Below are positions 42,504-50,772 of a stretch of DNA of 64,000 bases, in pieces. The notes beneath the pieces are model-generated. The model was given only the letters and a program-made list of their open reading frames with translations, was not told the origin of the DNA and did not search any database. The number at the start of each line of letters is the position of its first letter. Positions within the stretch are counted from its first letter, which is position 1. The DNA comes from Candidatus Thorarchaeota archaeon (GTDB taxonomy: Archaea; Asgardarchaeota; Thorarchaeia; Thorarchaeales; Thorarchaeaceae). The stretch covers positions 1-64,000 of the forward strand of contig JACAEL010000014.1 in NCBI GenBank assembly GCA_013388835.1, written 5' to 3'. The translations under genes were made by a program, and so were the position numbers.

Positions 42504-43882
42504 AGCCGGTCACAGTCGTCCTCCAGTTGCTGTTTACGGTCGTATTCGTCGTCATGTGCTGGCTGGTCTACAATCAGCTCTCCGGTCAGTGGCGATGGGA
42601 CGTCCCGTACACCTTCATCGCGACGGTCTTCAGACTCCTGTCACTCTTGTTCTTCGTCCTAGTGTTTGTGCTCGTGAGCGGTCTGGCCGCATTCTTCGCA
42701 AGCGGCACTGCTCTTGACAACATTGTGGTGGGCTTGTACAACGTCCTAGTGCTGCGCATGTGGTATATGCAGCCGTACGGCCTTGACGGCCCGTTGACGA
42801 ATGTGTATCAAGTCTTTGGACAGCTCGCCCAGAACTTCTCGGTCTTGGGAGCTAGTCTCTACGATCAGTCCTTCACATTCATGTACTTTCTCTTTGCAGG
42901 CATCGGGGTCGCAATGTTCCTGCAATCGGTCTTCCGGATGCAACACAAGTTTGTGGTCGGCTCCTTCGTTTCAATTCAGCTAATCATGGTAGTTGCAGCC
43001 TTTCGCGAGATTGCAATATACGACTATGCAGTGTTTCCAGGTAGCTTTGCCGAGTTCATAACCAGCGGCCTGCAGATACTTGTACTGCTCTCTTGGGCCT
43101 ACCTTGAGATAGGATATCAGATGATCTACAGTCATTCAGTTGCCAAGCCCGTTGAGGAGCGAGAGAACACGCTAAAGAAGCAACTATTGGCTCTGCGAAA
43201 CGCGACTCGCAAGCAGGATGCCATTGAGCGAGGAGAGGCCGCTGCCAGTTCTGCCATGAGTAGAGCAACGGGTGCCACTGCATTCTCATTCCTGCGGGAG
43301 GCCATAGAACGACGGATACTCGGTAGCAAGGACGGACTCGAGAAACTTGATGCAGTGAGTGATGTGCGGCGTCTCCAGATATTTGTCGACGAACTGCTCT
43401 CAATGGACCCGAAAGCCAAGGATGAGCTGACTGCCCGGGCTGCCGCCCCCTCCAGCAAGTATGTCTTGGTGTCCACGGTGTTAGGCTCAAGCATTCGTTT
43501 CCTTGCGGTAGTTTCTCTCTCGTTTCTCTTGATGAGTCCCGGCCTGCTGGTATCGGTTCTGTCACTTCCGCCCGGAATCGCACAGAGTCTAGAGCTAGTC
43601 CAGCCTGAGTTTGTCATGTTACTCCTTGTGCCTGTTGTCCTCATGTTCCCGTTCACTGCTATGCTGATTTCCATGCTCAGCAACAGAAACATGGAGGAGA
43701 AACCAAAGCTCACAAAGGAAGAGAAAGAGCTGGAGCGGCGCAGGAAGAAAGAACTTGCGGAGCGGAAGAGAGCGGCCGCAAGGGCTAGGCGAGAGCGCGA
43801 ACGAGCACGTAGGAAAAAGGCCGCTGGGGCTGAGGAGAAGGATGAGTGGGACCGGGCTCTGGAGGAAACCTTCCGCAGATGA
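42500..43882 (+). CDS. Operon membrane protein with highly charged C-terminal tail
   Basis: The 460-residue protein has six or seven predicted membrane segments in two blocks (about residues 7-30, 41-66, 137-155, 163-180, 188-205; then 312-345 and 362-390). A cytoplasmic middle (about 210-310) lies between them, and the last 65 residues are almost entirely Lys/Arg/Glu (EEKELERRRKKELAERKRAA). I do not recognise a family. It overlaps the DUF58 gene by four bases and ends the MoxR operon. The tail may bind a membrane surface, nucleic acid or the MoxR ring. Confidence 0.7.
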   Translation: MKPVTVVLQLLFTVVFVVMCWLVYNQLSGQWRWDVPYTFIATVFRLLSLLFFVLVFVLVSGLAAFFASGTALDNIVVGLYNVLVLRMWYMQPYGLDGPLTNVYQVFGQLAQNFSVLGASLYDQSFTFMYFLFAGIGVAMFLQSVFRMQHKFVVGSFVSIQLIMVVAAFREIAIYDYAVFPGSFAEFITSGLQILVLLSWAYLEIGYQMIYSHSVAKPVEERENTLKKQLLALRNATRKQDAIERGEAAASSAMSRATGATAFSFLREAIERRILGSKDGLEKLDAVSDVRRLQIFVDELLSMDPKAKDELTARAAAPSSKYVLVSTVLGSSIRFLAVVSLSFLLMSPGLLVSVLSLPPGIAQSLELVQPEFVMLLLVPVVLMFPFTAMLISMLSNRNMEEKPKLTKEEKELERRRKKELAERKRAAARARRERERARRKKAAGAEEKDEWDRALEETFRR

Positions 43883-43895
43883 AGGGGGACTGGGC

Positions 43896-44882
43896 ATGAC
43901 ATCTGTTGTGCTGTCGCACGGAGACCTTGATGGTATCACATCAGGTGCGATTGCCCTTCTTGCCTTTCCCGGCTCGACCTTCCAGTTCACCCGCCCCGCC
44001 ACAATTCATCAGGACCTGCACAGGCTGTCGAAGTCACCGCCGTCAGTCATCTCCATAAGTGACATTGCGGTCAACGTGCAGACATTCGATAGGATTGTTC
44101 AAGCAGTTGAGTCGTTTCCAGAGACGACGATAATCCACTGGACTGACCATCATCCGCTTGCCGAACGAAATCGTCGTCTCTTGTCTCAGAAGGTCGAGTT
44201 GTTTCACGAGACAGGTCCCTGTGCTGCAGAACTTGTCTTTCGGAAGTTCGGAAGGAATCTGCCAGACCATGCAGTGAGGCTGGCACTATATGGAGCAATT
44301 GGGGACTATTGCGATCAGACTGCTTTTGCATCGGCGCGGTTCGAGGACTTCGACAAGCGGACGCTATACTTCGAGGCGGGCATACTGGTCCAAGCACTTC
44401 AAGAGATGGAGAGTACAAAGAGTCTCAGGGACTTGGTCTTCCAACTCGCGATGGGGGTAGAACCAAGTTCGATGAACGAACTGGTATCACTGGCTGTGAA
44501 GGCTACACGAATTGAGCATGATCTATTTGCATTTGTCCGCAACAACGCTCGCAAGATGGGGAACGTGGGTTTTGTTCTGGACGTGCCAATCAATGGCTAT
44601 CGAGCCAAGTGCGCGAAGTTCGCAGCATATTGCACCGACTCCATAATAGGTGTCAGTGCTCGAAGCAATGCAGACGAGGTGGATCTGTCCATCAGACGTA
44701 GAAACACCGACCTTGACCTCAATATGGCTCTACAGACCATCATGCCAGAGTTCCCCGGCGCCCAAGGCGGGGGACATCCCGCTGCCGCCGGCGGCAGTAT
44801 TGGAAAGACCGAATTTCCCGCATTCATTCAGAGGCTGGCGGAGTACGCACAGCAATCACATCCACAGTTTGTAGCGGACTAG
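43896..44882 (+). CDS. DHH/DHHA1-family phosphoesterase
   Basis: The 328-residue protein starts MTSVVLSHGDLDGITSGAIAL (metal-binding HxDxDG), contains HWTDHHPLAERN (the DHH motif) and ends with GGGHPAAAGG (DHHA1 substrate loop). The family includes RecJ-like exonucleases, nanoRNases and cyclic dinucleotide phosphodiesterases. The size and layout fit a short archaeal RecJ/NrnA-type enzyme. The ATG at 43896, 13 bases after the membrane-protein stop, is the start; longer frames overlap that gene. Confidence 0.9.
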   Translation: MTSVVLSHGDLDGITSGAIALLAFPGSTFQFTRPATIHQDLHRLSKSPPSVISISDIAVNVQTFDRIVQAVESFPETTIIHWTDHHPLAERNRRLLSQKVELFHETGPCAAELVFRKFGRNLPDHAVRLALYGAIGDYCDQTAFASARFEDFDKRTLYFEAGILVQALQEMESTKSLRDLVFQLAMGVEPSSMNELVSLAVKATRIEHDLFAFVRNNARKMGNVGFVLDVPINGYRAKCAKFAAYCTDSIIGVSARSNADEVDLSIRRRNTDLDLNMALQTIMPEFPGAQGGGHPAAAGGSIGKTEFPAFIQRLAEYAQQSHPQFVAD

Positions 44883-47056
44883 ACCACGAACAACGTGGCC
44901 AAGACCCATATGACAACTACAATCGCCTCGCCTGCGACGACTCCGCTGAGTACTCTGCTAGCTCCAGTCGCGACTGTGCTGTCAGTGTCCGTGGAACGCA
45001 CGTTGGCTTCTTGTGTGGTCATCTCTCCCTTTCTCGCTCTGTAGTCTACTGCTGCTCCGAACAGCATCACCAGCGATGTGGCAGGTGGCACCAGCAGTCC
45101 GACTGCAAGGCTCATGGCGCTCAGACCACGTCTGTTGACCTCGCGAGCCACAATGTAGCCCGCAACACCGTACGAAAGCAGGTAAAGAAATGCGAGGACC
45201 GGGTGTAGTCCCTCAAAGAAGTCCATACCCGGAAGTCTAAGCTGCCCCAGACTCTGGAGACTCTTAACTAGAAACCCAAAGAGCTGCGCTGCAGGGCTGG
45301 GAAAATCAGTGCCACCGAAGCCGTATTGCCTGTAGATGGCGTATATCATCATTGAGCCTCCGAATGTGGCAAGTGTAAGGCCGATGACCACTGCTTTGAA
45401 TATGTCCCTTCCTCGAACTCCTGTCAGAGACCCAAGCTTGAGATGTACGAGGAGCGCCAGTGCTGCGTCCTGCAGCACACCAAGCATGGTCATGAAGGAC
45501 GTAATCGCTTGGAACGTGACACGGAAGAACAGTATCGCTGGTATGGCCACAATGTCTGAGACATATCCTGCCAGCATTCCTGTCTCGCTGACCGCTCGGG
45601 CAGTAAAGTATGCGGAGATCAGTGCGAGAGGGGACCCAATGACGAACAGAAGCCATGGGAGTTGTAGCCCGGGGAATGGTGCCAGAATGGAGAAGATCAC
45701 TATGCCAAATGCCATGAAGATTGCCATTGAGACTGCTGCCAGCCATGGGGGAAGGTTTCCCCTTGTGCTTCGCAAGTAATCTCCCGGGTTTGACACCATT
45801 CTCCTGAACTCCAACTTGAACTCCTCGAGAGAGAAGAGCTCATGCTGAACCCGAAGCAGTGACGGCAGCTCCGCCGACTTGTGTGGCGTATCAATCACTG
45901 CAATGTTGTCTGATCTCTTGCGACGATTGACCTCCTCTTCAAACTGCTCTGGAGTCATCTCGCCCTTCTTCCCTGCGAGTACATCTGCAGAGATAATGAG
46001 TGCAAACACACCAAGTACCATGTAGAGTATCTCCGGCCTGCGAAGGTGGTCCGCATACGTGATGGGACTTGCCCCTTCGAGGACCACCCAGACCGTGAGT
46101 GAGAGGGCACTGCCGAGGAGAAGTGTCATGACGCGTTTCCATCCAACAAAGTAGCCGATTGCAGCTATCAGAGGCGAGTTCGTCAGCCCTATCCAGTCCG
46201 GAATCGCATGCGTAAACGCGTTAGGAAAGGCAGCCAGCCTGATGCCCGCTGCTGCCTCGGTCACCTTCGTGGCACCCACATATCCCGCGGATGCCGCGAT
46301 ACCAACCCCAACCTTCTTCCTTGCCTCAGCATCCGCGCCTATGCATATGATGCACTCTGCCTGGGGGCGCACTTGGGGCCACGGCTCTCGCTCAAATCTT
46401 GTCCTGAACGGGAGTAACAGTAGGACTCCGAAGACCGCGCTCAGCCCCGTTACGGTGACAATGAACTCAAAGGTGATCAGCGTCTGCGCGACCGCCGGCT
46501 CGAATATCGCAATCGCAGGAAATGCGATGAGGACCCCCACCACAATCATCGACGATGTGTTCGAGATTGCAACCACAATGGTGTTCTCTTCCTTTGTGTA
46601 CCTTCCATTGAAAGTGAGTATCAGGGCTCCAAGCATCTCCGCACCGACGAAGTATATCACTCCAAGCTTCAGTGCGAGATAGATGCCGAGAAACGTCATT
46701 ACCACACCCACGCCAACACCAGTGGCCATGGCCCTCTTTGTGAGCGGGAACGTGGGGTTGCTCATTAGAGCCAAGTACAGCCCAAGGCCTCCTGCCACCA
46801 TAATGACCATGTCATTCAACAGTCCCAGAAGCATGGCAGATGACACGTATGTTCCAGCCACTGCACCTATGACGGCTGACCAAGTCTTAGTTGGGGGCTC
46901 CTGTGTAAGTGAGGCATAAACCATCAAGAGTTCTGCGGCCAGTGCAATGTATACAGTCGGGTCATAGTACCGCCCTTCAAAAAGAACTACAGATGCATAG
47001 AACAGACCTGCACCGAAGATGCCTGCCGACAACATCCTCGTTGTTCTACGGTCCAC
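44879..47056 (-). CDS. OPT-family oligopeptide/metal-chelate transporter
   Basis: The 725-residue protein has about 14-16 membrane segments and OPT-like patterns: GVGVGVVMTFLGIYLALKLGV (about 111-131) and GSPLALISAYFTARAVSETGMLAGYVSDI later. A cytoplasmic loop around 375-440 is charged. OPT carriers take up small peptides or metal chelates driven by protons. It overlaps the end of the DHH gene by four bases, convergently. Substrate unknown. Confidence 0.75.
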   Translation of the reverse strand: MDRRTTRMLSAGIFGAGLFYASVVLFEGRYYDPTVYIALAAELLMVYASLTQEPPTKTWSAVIGAVAGTYVSSAMLLGLLNDMVIMVAGGLGLYLALMSNPTFPLTKRAMATGVGVGVVMTFLGIYLALKLGVIYFVGAEMLGALILTFNGRYTKEENTIVVAISNTSSMIVVGVLIAFPAIAIFEPAVAQTLITFEFIVTVTGLSAVFGVLLLLPFRTRFEREPWPQVRPQAECIICIGADAEARKKVGVGIAASAGYVGATKVTEAAAGIRLAAFPNAFTHAIPDWIGLTNSPLIAAIGYFVGWKRVMTLLLGSALSLTVWVVLEGASPITYADHLRRPEILYMVLGVFALIISADVLAGKKGEMTPEQFEEEVNRRKRSDNIAVIDTPHKSAELPSLLRVQHELFSLEEFKLEFRRMVSNPGDYLRSTRGNLPPWLAAVSMAIFMAFGIVIFSILAPFPGLQLPWLLFVIGSPLALISAYFTARAVSETGMLAGYVSDIVAIPAILFFRVTFQAITSFMTMLGVLQDAALALLVHLKLGSLTGVRGRDIFKAVVIGLTLATFGGSMMIYAIYRQYGFGGTDFPSPAAQLFGFLVKSLQSLGQLRLPGMDFFEGLHPVLAFLYLLSYGVAGYIVAREVNRRGLSAMSLAVGLLVPPATSLVMLFGAAVDYRARKGEMTTQEANVRSTDTDSTVATGASRVLSGVVAGEAIVVVIWVLATLFVV

Positions 47057-47138
47057 GACTGGTTGGCCTCCGCGTCTTGAAATCTATGGTGACATCGGCA
47101 GATGCTGGGATACGAAAAGCCCCCTCTTCCTCCGCTAT

Positions 47139-47447
47139 TTATACGTTTACGGCACTCCTCAGTGCGGACAAGGCCTCCGCACTAGCGACGCCCGATATGA
47201 ACAGGGTCTTGTCTCTCGACTTGTGGCCCGTCAGTATTGTTATTCTGCTGGATTGCACTCCCAGAGTCTTGGCGAGGCGCTTGACTAGCTCTGCGTTGGC
47301 CTTGCCGTCTTTGGCCTGCGCCTGCAGGTTGATGTGTATTGCCTCGTCGTTCACCTCAGCAATGAGTGTTCTCGCTTTTGAGCCCGGCCTGACAACAACG
47401 TTGATTACGCACCCCTTCTCTCTGTCTTCAACCGCCTTCGGTGTCAT
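47139..47447 (-). CDS. DUF167 (YggU, UPF0235) family protein
   Basis: The 102-residue protein has the DUF167 pattern VRPGSKARTLIAEVNDEAIHINLQAQAKDGKANAELVKRLAKTLGV and ends with the ITILTGHKSRDKTLFI strand pair. The family is widespread and small; its role is not known, though an RNA-linked fold has been proposed. It lies 82 bases upstream of the OPT gene on the same strand. Confidence 0.9.
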   Translation of the reverse strand: MTPKAVEDREKGCVINVVVRPGSKARTLIAEVNDEAIHINLQAQAKDGKANAELVKRLAKTLGVQSSRITILTGHKSRDKTLFISGVASAEALSALRSAVNV

Positions 47448-47567
47448 TCGTACAGCTCTCCCCGGTTACAAATGATGGATTGTTAGGTCGTCCCGATTAA
47501 GTTAAAATGCAGAGTCGTCAGTTCTCTCAGTAGATTATCATACAACTCACAGTGTGGTGAAATCAGA

Positions 47568-47948
47568 TTGTCAGATCCTGTCATGGACGCTTATACCAAG
47601 GCCTACAATGACTCGGGCCAGATGATTCAAGCTTTTGGTGTGATTACGACCAGAGGTCAGGTGCTCTGGCAGAGCAACAACTGGGACCTCACTGCAGATG
47701 CCCCTGCCTTGGGTGCAGCTGTGGCTAGCAGGGCCCCATCGATTGTACAGAACCAGGTTAAGTACAGCACCATCAGGTCCACACCAGAGAGCCTCGTCGC
47801 CAGGAGCGTGTCCGGTAGCGGTATCCTTGTCCTTGCGAAGATTGAGGGGGACAAATTTGTCGTGGCTTGGGCCGATCCGAAGGCCGCCCCTGACGGTATA
47901 TATGTCGATGTAGACCGTGCTGCAAAGATGCTTAAGGGAAAGGTCTGA
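47568..47948 (+). CDS. Small alpha/beta protein, profilin- or roadblock-like (paralogue 1)
   Basis: The 126-residue protein has a predicted order helix (VMDAYTKAYND), two strands (QAFGVITTRGQVLWQS), helix (DAPALGAAVASRA), three strands (VKYSTIRST, GILVLAKIEG, KFVVAWADP) and a C-terminal helix (DVDRAAKMLKG). This order fits roadblock/longin-like and, less exactly, profilin folds, both known in Asgard archaea. The start is a TTG with GGTGA seven bases upstream. A paralogue sharing VLWQ-S/T-NWD and the same end layout follows 79 bases later. Identity needs a profile search; I have no name for it. Confidence 0.5.
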   Translation: MSDPVMDAYTKAYNDSGQMIQAFGVITTRGQVLWQSNNWDLTADAPALGAAVASRAPSIVQNQVKYSTIRSTPESLVARSVSGSGILVLAKIEGDKFVVAWADPKAAPDGIYVDVDRAAKMLKGKV

Positions 47949-48027
47949 TCACTCTGTACTAGACCGGGGACTCAGATGCAACATTCCGAGGCCCCATTGT
48001 CTGCTCTCTCGGAGGTCCTCCTATACT

Positions 48028-48402
48028 ATGGAGTCAACGATTGGCGCCACCTGGGAAGCCCTGTACTCCAACAACCCCAAGATTCAGGCCTTTGCAGTCT
48101 GTAGGGGTTCGGAGGTCCTCTGGCAGACTTCTAACTGGGACGTGGTGGCTGACGCAGCTAGTCTTGCTCGCGCTCAGGAAGAGGATCCCTCTGAGATCTC
48201 AGTCAGCGGGATTCGGTACAAGAAGGTCTCCTCGGGGATAGACTTCTCGGTCTTCACTTCGGACAAGGGGCAAGGACACCTCCTCATGTCCATGGTGGAA
48301 GGTGACCTCTGGCTTGTTGCTTGGGCCTCTGCAGACTCGATACCAGACCTTGCAGTCATTGATCTGTCTCGCTGTGCAGTCAGTCTGATAGGTAAGCTGT
48401 GA
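48028..48402 (+). CDS. Small alpha/beta protein, profilin- or roadblock-like (paralogue 2)
   Basis: This 124-residue protein aligns with the gene just upstream over its full length: AFAVCRGSEVLWQTSNWDVVADAASL against AFGVITTRGQVLWQSNNWDLTADAPAL, then IRYKKVSSGIDFSVF, GHLLMSMVEGDLWLVAWASAD and DLSRCAVSLIGKL. The pair arose by tandem duplication and has since diverged strongly, so both are probably under selection. GGAGG lies about ten bases before the ATG. Function is inferred only from fold-like patterns. Confidence 0.5.
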   Translation: MESTIGATWEALYSNNPKIQAFAVCRGSEVLWQTSNWDVVADAASLARAQEEDPSEISVSGIRYKKVSSGIDFSVFTSDKGQGHLLMSMVEGDLWLVAWASADSIPDLAVIDLSRCAVSLIGKL

Positions 48403-48583
48403 CAAGTCCAAACAGGTCTGGTCATCACATGGCATCACCATGTACAACACGCGTCAGCCGCTTCCTTGCATGGTTCAGTTCAGACCTACAGGCGGACTGT
48501 CTCCCTTGAGGCCTGTAGCACGGTCGAGAGGCAGAACCGATTGGAATGCCGAGGGGAGTGGTTCACCTCAGAGAGATGTGCTT

Positions 48584-49309
48584 CTATTTGAAGAGCAGCT
48601 CGTGAAGTCGTCGTTTCGCCTTGACGTACTCCTCGTTGCCAAATGAGTACAGGTCAACCAGTTCCTCGTACATGTCAAGCATGTCCTGATCGACAACATC
48701 CCCCTTTATCATCTTGGCAATGGTGGCTATGCCTTGTTGAGATATGCGTTTCACTTCTCCAATGAGCTTCAGCGCCTCTTCCATCTTCTCTGGAGTGATT
48801 CTGAGGTCGATGTTCTTGGTGACTCCATCAAGAAACCTCCTCACTTCATTCTGCAATTCCTTCTGCGTCGACGGAAGTTCGGGCGTGATGATGAATCCCT
48901 TTGCGGTCCTGGAATAGTAGTCAGTAGTTCTCTTGCCTGTGGTCACTGTACCATACTTCACGATATAGCCGCTTTTGATGAGCGTCGGCAGATGATGGTA
49001 GACCTGGTTCTTTGTTATCTCGCCATTCCCCTCGGTTTCACACGACAGCTTTACTATCTCTACTACTGAGAGCGCATGGCGTTGAACCTCTCTCTGTCTT
49101 ATGATCCTGTCACCCGTCGTCGCATCCCGTGTCTCGACGGTTATGATGTCGGGTACTCCCTTCCTGAGTAGCTTGACTATACTTAGTCTAACCGGGTCAT
49201 CAAGTATACGCGCCTGTTCCTCATCAGTGATGAACACAAGGTCTCTCTGGGGCACTCTCCCCTCTTCCGTGAGCTCGATGCCCCTGAGTGTGTCCGGAAC
49301 CTCTTCCAT
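48584..49309 (-). CDS. Winged-helix transcriptional regulator (ArsR-like)
   Basis: The 241-residue protein has a helix-turn-helix start DDPVRLSIVKLLRKG (about 37-51) interrupted by an insert (ETRDATTGDRIIRQREVQRH). It is then completed by KNQVYHHLPTLIKSGYIVKYG and the wing VTTGKRTTDYYSRTAKGF. A long helical C-terminal part (about 145-241) likely mediates dimerisation or sensing. Its TATA-like CTTAAATAC lies near 49368-49376. It is divergent from the 30-codon gene at 49501, and the repeats between them could be its binding sites. Confidence 0.85.
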   Translation of the reverse strand: MEEVPDTLRGIELTEEGRVPQRDLVFITDEEQARILDDPVRLSIVKLLRKGVPDIITVETRDATTGDRIIRQREVQRHALSVVEIVKLSCETEGNGEITKNQVYHHLPTLIKSGYIVKYGTVTTGKRTTDYYSRTAKGFIITPELPSTQKELQNEVRRFLDGVTKNIDLRITPEKMEEALKLIGEVKRISQQGIATIAKMIKGDVVDQDMLDMYEELVDLYSFGNEEYVKAKRRLHELLFK

Positions 49310-49365
49310 GTTTGAATGCCGTCCTATGTATTGTACCGTATGCTCATGGTATACTCAAAGCTGCT

Positions 49366-49376
49366 GTATTTAAGAT
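49366..49376 (-). promoter_or_regulatory. TATA box of the ArsR-like regulator
   Basis: On the minus strand the bases read AATCTTAAATA, followed by the regulator start about 57 bases downstream. Predicted transcript start is near 49340. Confidence 0.4.
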
Positions 49377-49402
49377 TTGTCTTGCCATCCATAATGGCCT
49401 AG

Positions 49403-49429
49403 AATGGTGTCGTCCACCAATGGTGTCGT
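49403..49429. promoter_or_regulatory. Tandem operator-like repeat upstream of the 30-codon gene
   Basis: AATGGTGTCGT occurs twice (49403-49413 and 49419-49429), a 16-base period, just upstream of a strong TATA box. The position suits an activator or repressor site shared by the divergent regulator gene. Confidence 0.6.
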
Positions 49430-49437
49430 AGACAAAC

Positions 49438-49445
49438 CTTTATAT
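49438..49445 (+). promoter_or_regulatory. TATA box of the 30-codon gene
   Basis: CTTTATAT matches the archaeal TATA consensus well. A transcript would start near 49468, giving a leader of about 33 bases to the ATG at 49501. Confidence 0.6.
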
Positions 49446-49500
49446 GCGTATAAGTACACTCCATACACGTCGACAAACACTGAGTCGGCAGGTGTACGAA

Positions 49501-49593
49501 ATGGCTAGTGCAAAGAACCAGGACCAGAGGACGAAGCATGTGAAGCGGGTAACTTCGACAAGAGCAATTGCGTACAGTTACCTGTACAGGTAG
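49501..49593 (+). CDS. 30-residue basic peptide gene with its own promoter
   Basis: ATG to TAG encodes 30 residues: MASAKNQDQRTKHVKRVTST and then RAIAYSYLYR. It has seven Lys/Arg and one His, no acid except one Asp, and a Tyr-rich end. AGGTG lies seven bases before the ATG. It is preceded by a good TATA box and tandem 11-base repeats, and followed by a structured 3' region with a nine-pair hairpin. These together make a real small gene likely. No family is known to me; it could be a regulatory peptide or nucleic-acid-binding micropeptide. Confidence 0.5.
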   Translation: MASAKNQDQRTKHVKRVTSTRAIAYSYLYR

Positions 49594-49637
49594 TCTCCCC
49601 TGAGCATAACTCATCTGACCCCACCCAAGGCCACTGT

Positions 49638-49668
49638 GGGACTGAAGCATATGTCCGCTTTCAGTCCC
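49638..49668 (+). terminator. Nine-pair hairpin after the 30-codon gene
   Basis: GGGACTGAA (49638-49646) pairs with TTCAGTCCC (49660-49668) around a 13-base loop; CCCAC/GTGGG pairs just upstream could form an alternative structure. No long U-tract follows, so it may be a stability element or 3' processing signal instead of a classical terminator. Confidence 0.4.
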
Positions 49669-49729
49669 CCACTGGCTCGTTTGAATCTAATCACCTCCTC
49701 GGTGACACTGAGGAAATCACGTTTTCCGG

Positions 49730-50539
49730 CTACTTCTTGAAGACCATCTGATAACAAGTCCCATTCATTATGTGAGTTAGCCGGAGGTCTCTTGCCTTGT
49801 CTGGTACGTATTGGATTGGAGGCCTGCAGCCGAATCTGCTGTTGACCGAGAGGAGTTCCTTCCCTCTTGGTGTCTTGCGTACCTCAGGTGACAGTCCCTC
49901 ATCTGTGACAATGACAACTCCTTCGGGGATGACTACTCGTAGCATCTCCTCCAACGCCTTGGATATGTCCGAGAACGCGTTTATTCCCCCTGTGTGCAGT
50001 ACGACATGGAATGAATCGTTCTCATATGGTAGATTAAACACACTACCATGAGTGAGAGTTGCTGGGAGCCCTTTCTCCTTTATCCTGTCCCTTGCGACTG
50101 CAAGCATTCGTGTCGAGACATCGAGACCGTAGAGGCTGATTCTGTCCATTCGATCGCCCATCACTCTAGACAACGCAATGAGGTCTGTGCCAGCGCCAAC
50201 TAGGACGTTCAGAATGCGCCCGTGTGCATCGCCAGGCACGTAGGATGGAAGTCTCTCCCTCTCCTCCATCGTGTCAACACCAATGGCAATGTCGGAGTCA
50301 CTCGTGTTCTCGCCATGCCTCTCCGCAGTCATCTCATAGGCGAGCACCCACTTCTGGTCATGTTCCCCAAGAGGGGGGTGCAACAGTGAAGGTGTGCCAT
50401 TGGAGACCGCCCATGAATGGCCCTTCAGGCACGTCAGTCTTCCCTCTATCAGCTCCTCTTCCAACTCTATCACTTCCGTAATGCGCAGTCTCGCTCTGCA
50501 ATTCGGACACCTCAGGATTCTGAGATCAGCATCAAACAT
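49730..50539 (-). CDS. SAM-dependent methyltransferase with N-terminal Trm112-like zinc domain
   Basis: The 269-residue protein starts with LRCPNCRARLRI and later LTCLKGHSW, a Trm112-like zinc-ribbon. The methyltransferase domain has ILNVLVGAGTDLIAL (motif I variant), LYGLDVSTRMLAVAR and NLPYENDSFHVVLHTGG. The built-in Trm112-like part replaces the separate activator protein seen in other systems. The substrate is unknown; the layout resembles bacterial RlmA-type and archaeal tRNA/rRNA methylases. Confidence 0.82.
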   Translation of the reverse strand: MFDADLRILRCPNCRARLRITEVIELEEELIEGRLTCLKGHSWAVSNGTPSLLHPPLGEHDQKWVLAYEMTAERHGENTSDSDIAIGVDTMEERERLPSYVPGDAHGRILNVLVGAGTDLIALSRVMGDRMDRISLYGLDVSTRMLAVARDRIKEKGLPATLTHGSVFNLPYENDSFHVVLHTGGINAFSDISKALEEMLRVVIPEGVVIVTDEGLSPEVRKTPRGKELLSVNSRFGCRPPIQYVPDKARDLRLTHIMNGTCYQMVFKK

Positions 50540-50772
50540 GGACCTGAAGGAGTCCGTCCATCGCTTTTGTCTTTACGCCCTAGGATGTGTTGACCTACGA
50601 CGTCGCAGCGGTCAGCAGGTGTGTGAACGGTCGGCAGGTCTGTCCTAATCCGCGTGCCGTACAAGGTCGCTCTTCAGGCCCGGCATCAATCAATGCGAGC
50701 AGCTGTAGCCTGACTCGGCTGACATCGGCCGGCGCATGAACCCCTGAGACAGTGGCCTGCGGACGGTGATGC

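Noticed and set aside
43132-43902. A 256-codon Ser/Arg-rich frame on the minus strand
   Set aside because: It mirrors the Lys/Arg/Glu-rich tail of the plus-strand membrane protein; long antisense frames are expected opposite such codon use.
45336-46919. Several plus-strand frames of 78-147 codons
   Set aside because: All lie opposite the OPT transporter gene and show the Pro/Ser/Thr/Ala-rich look of antisense translation of membrane segments.
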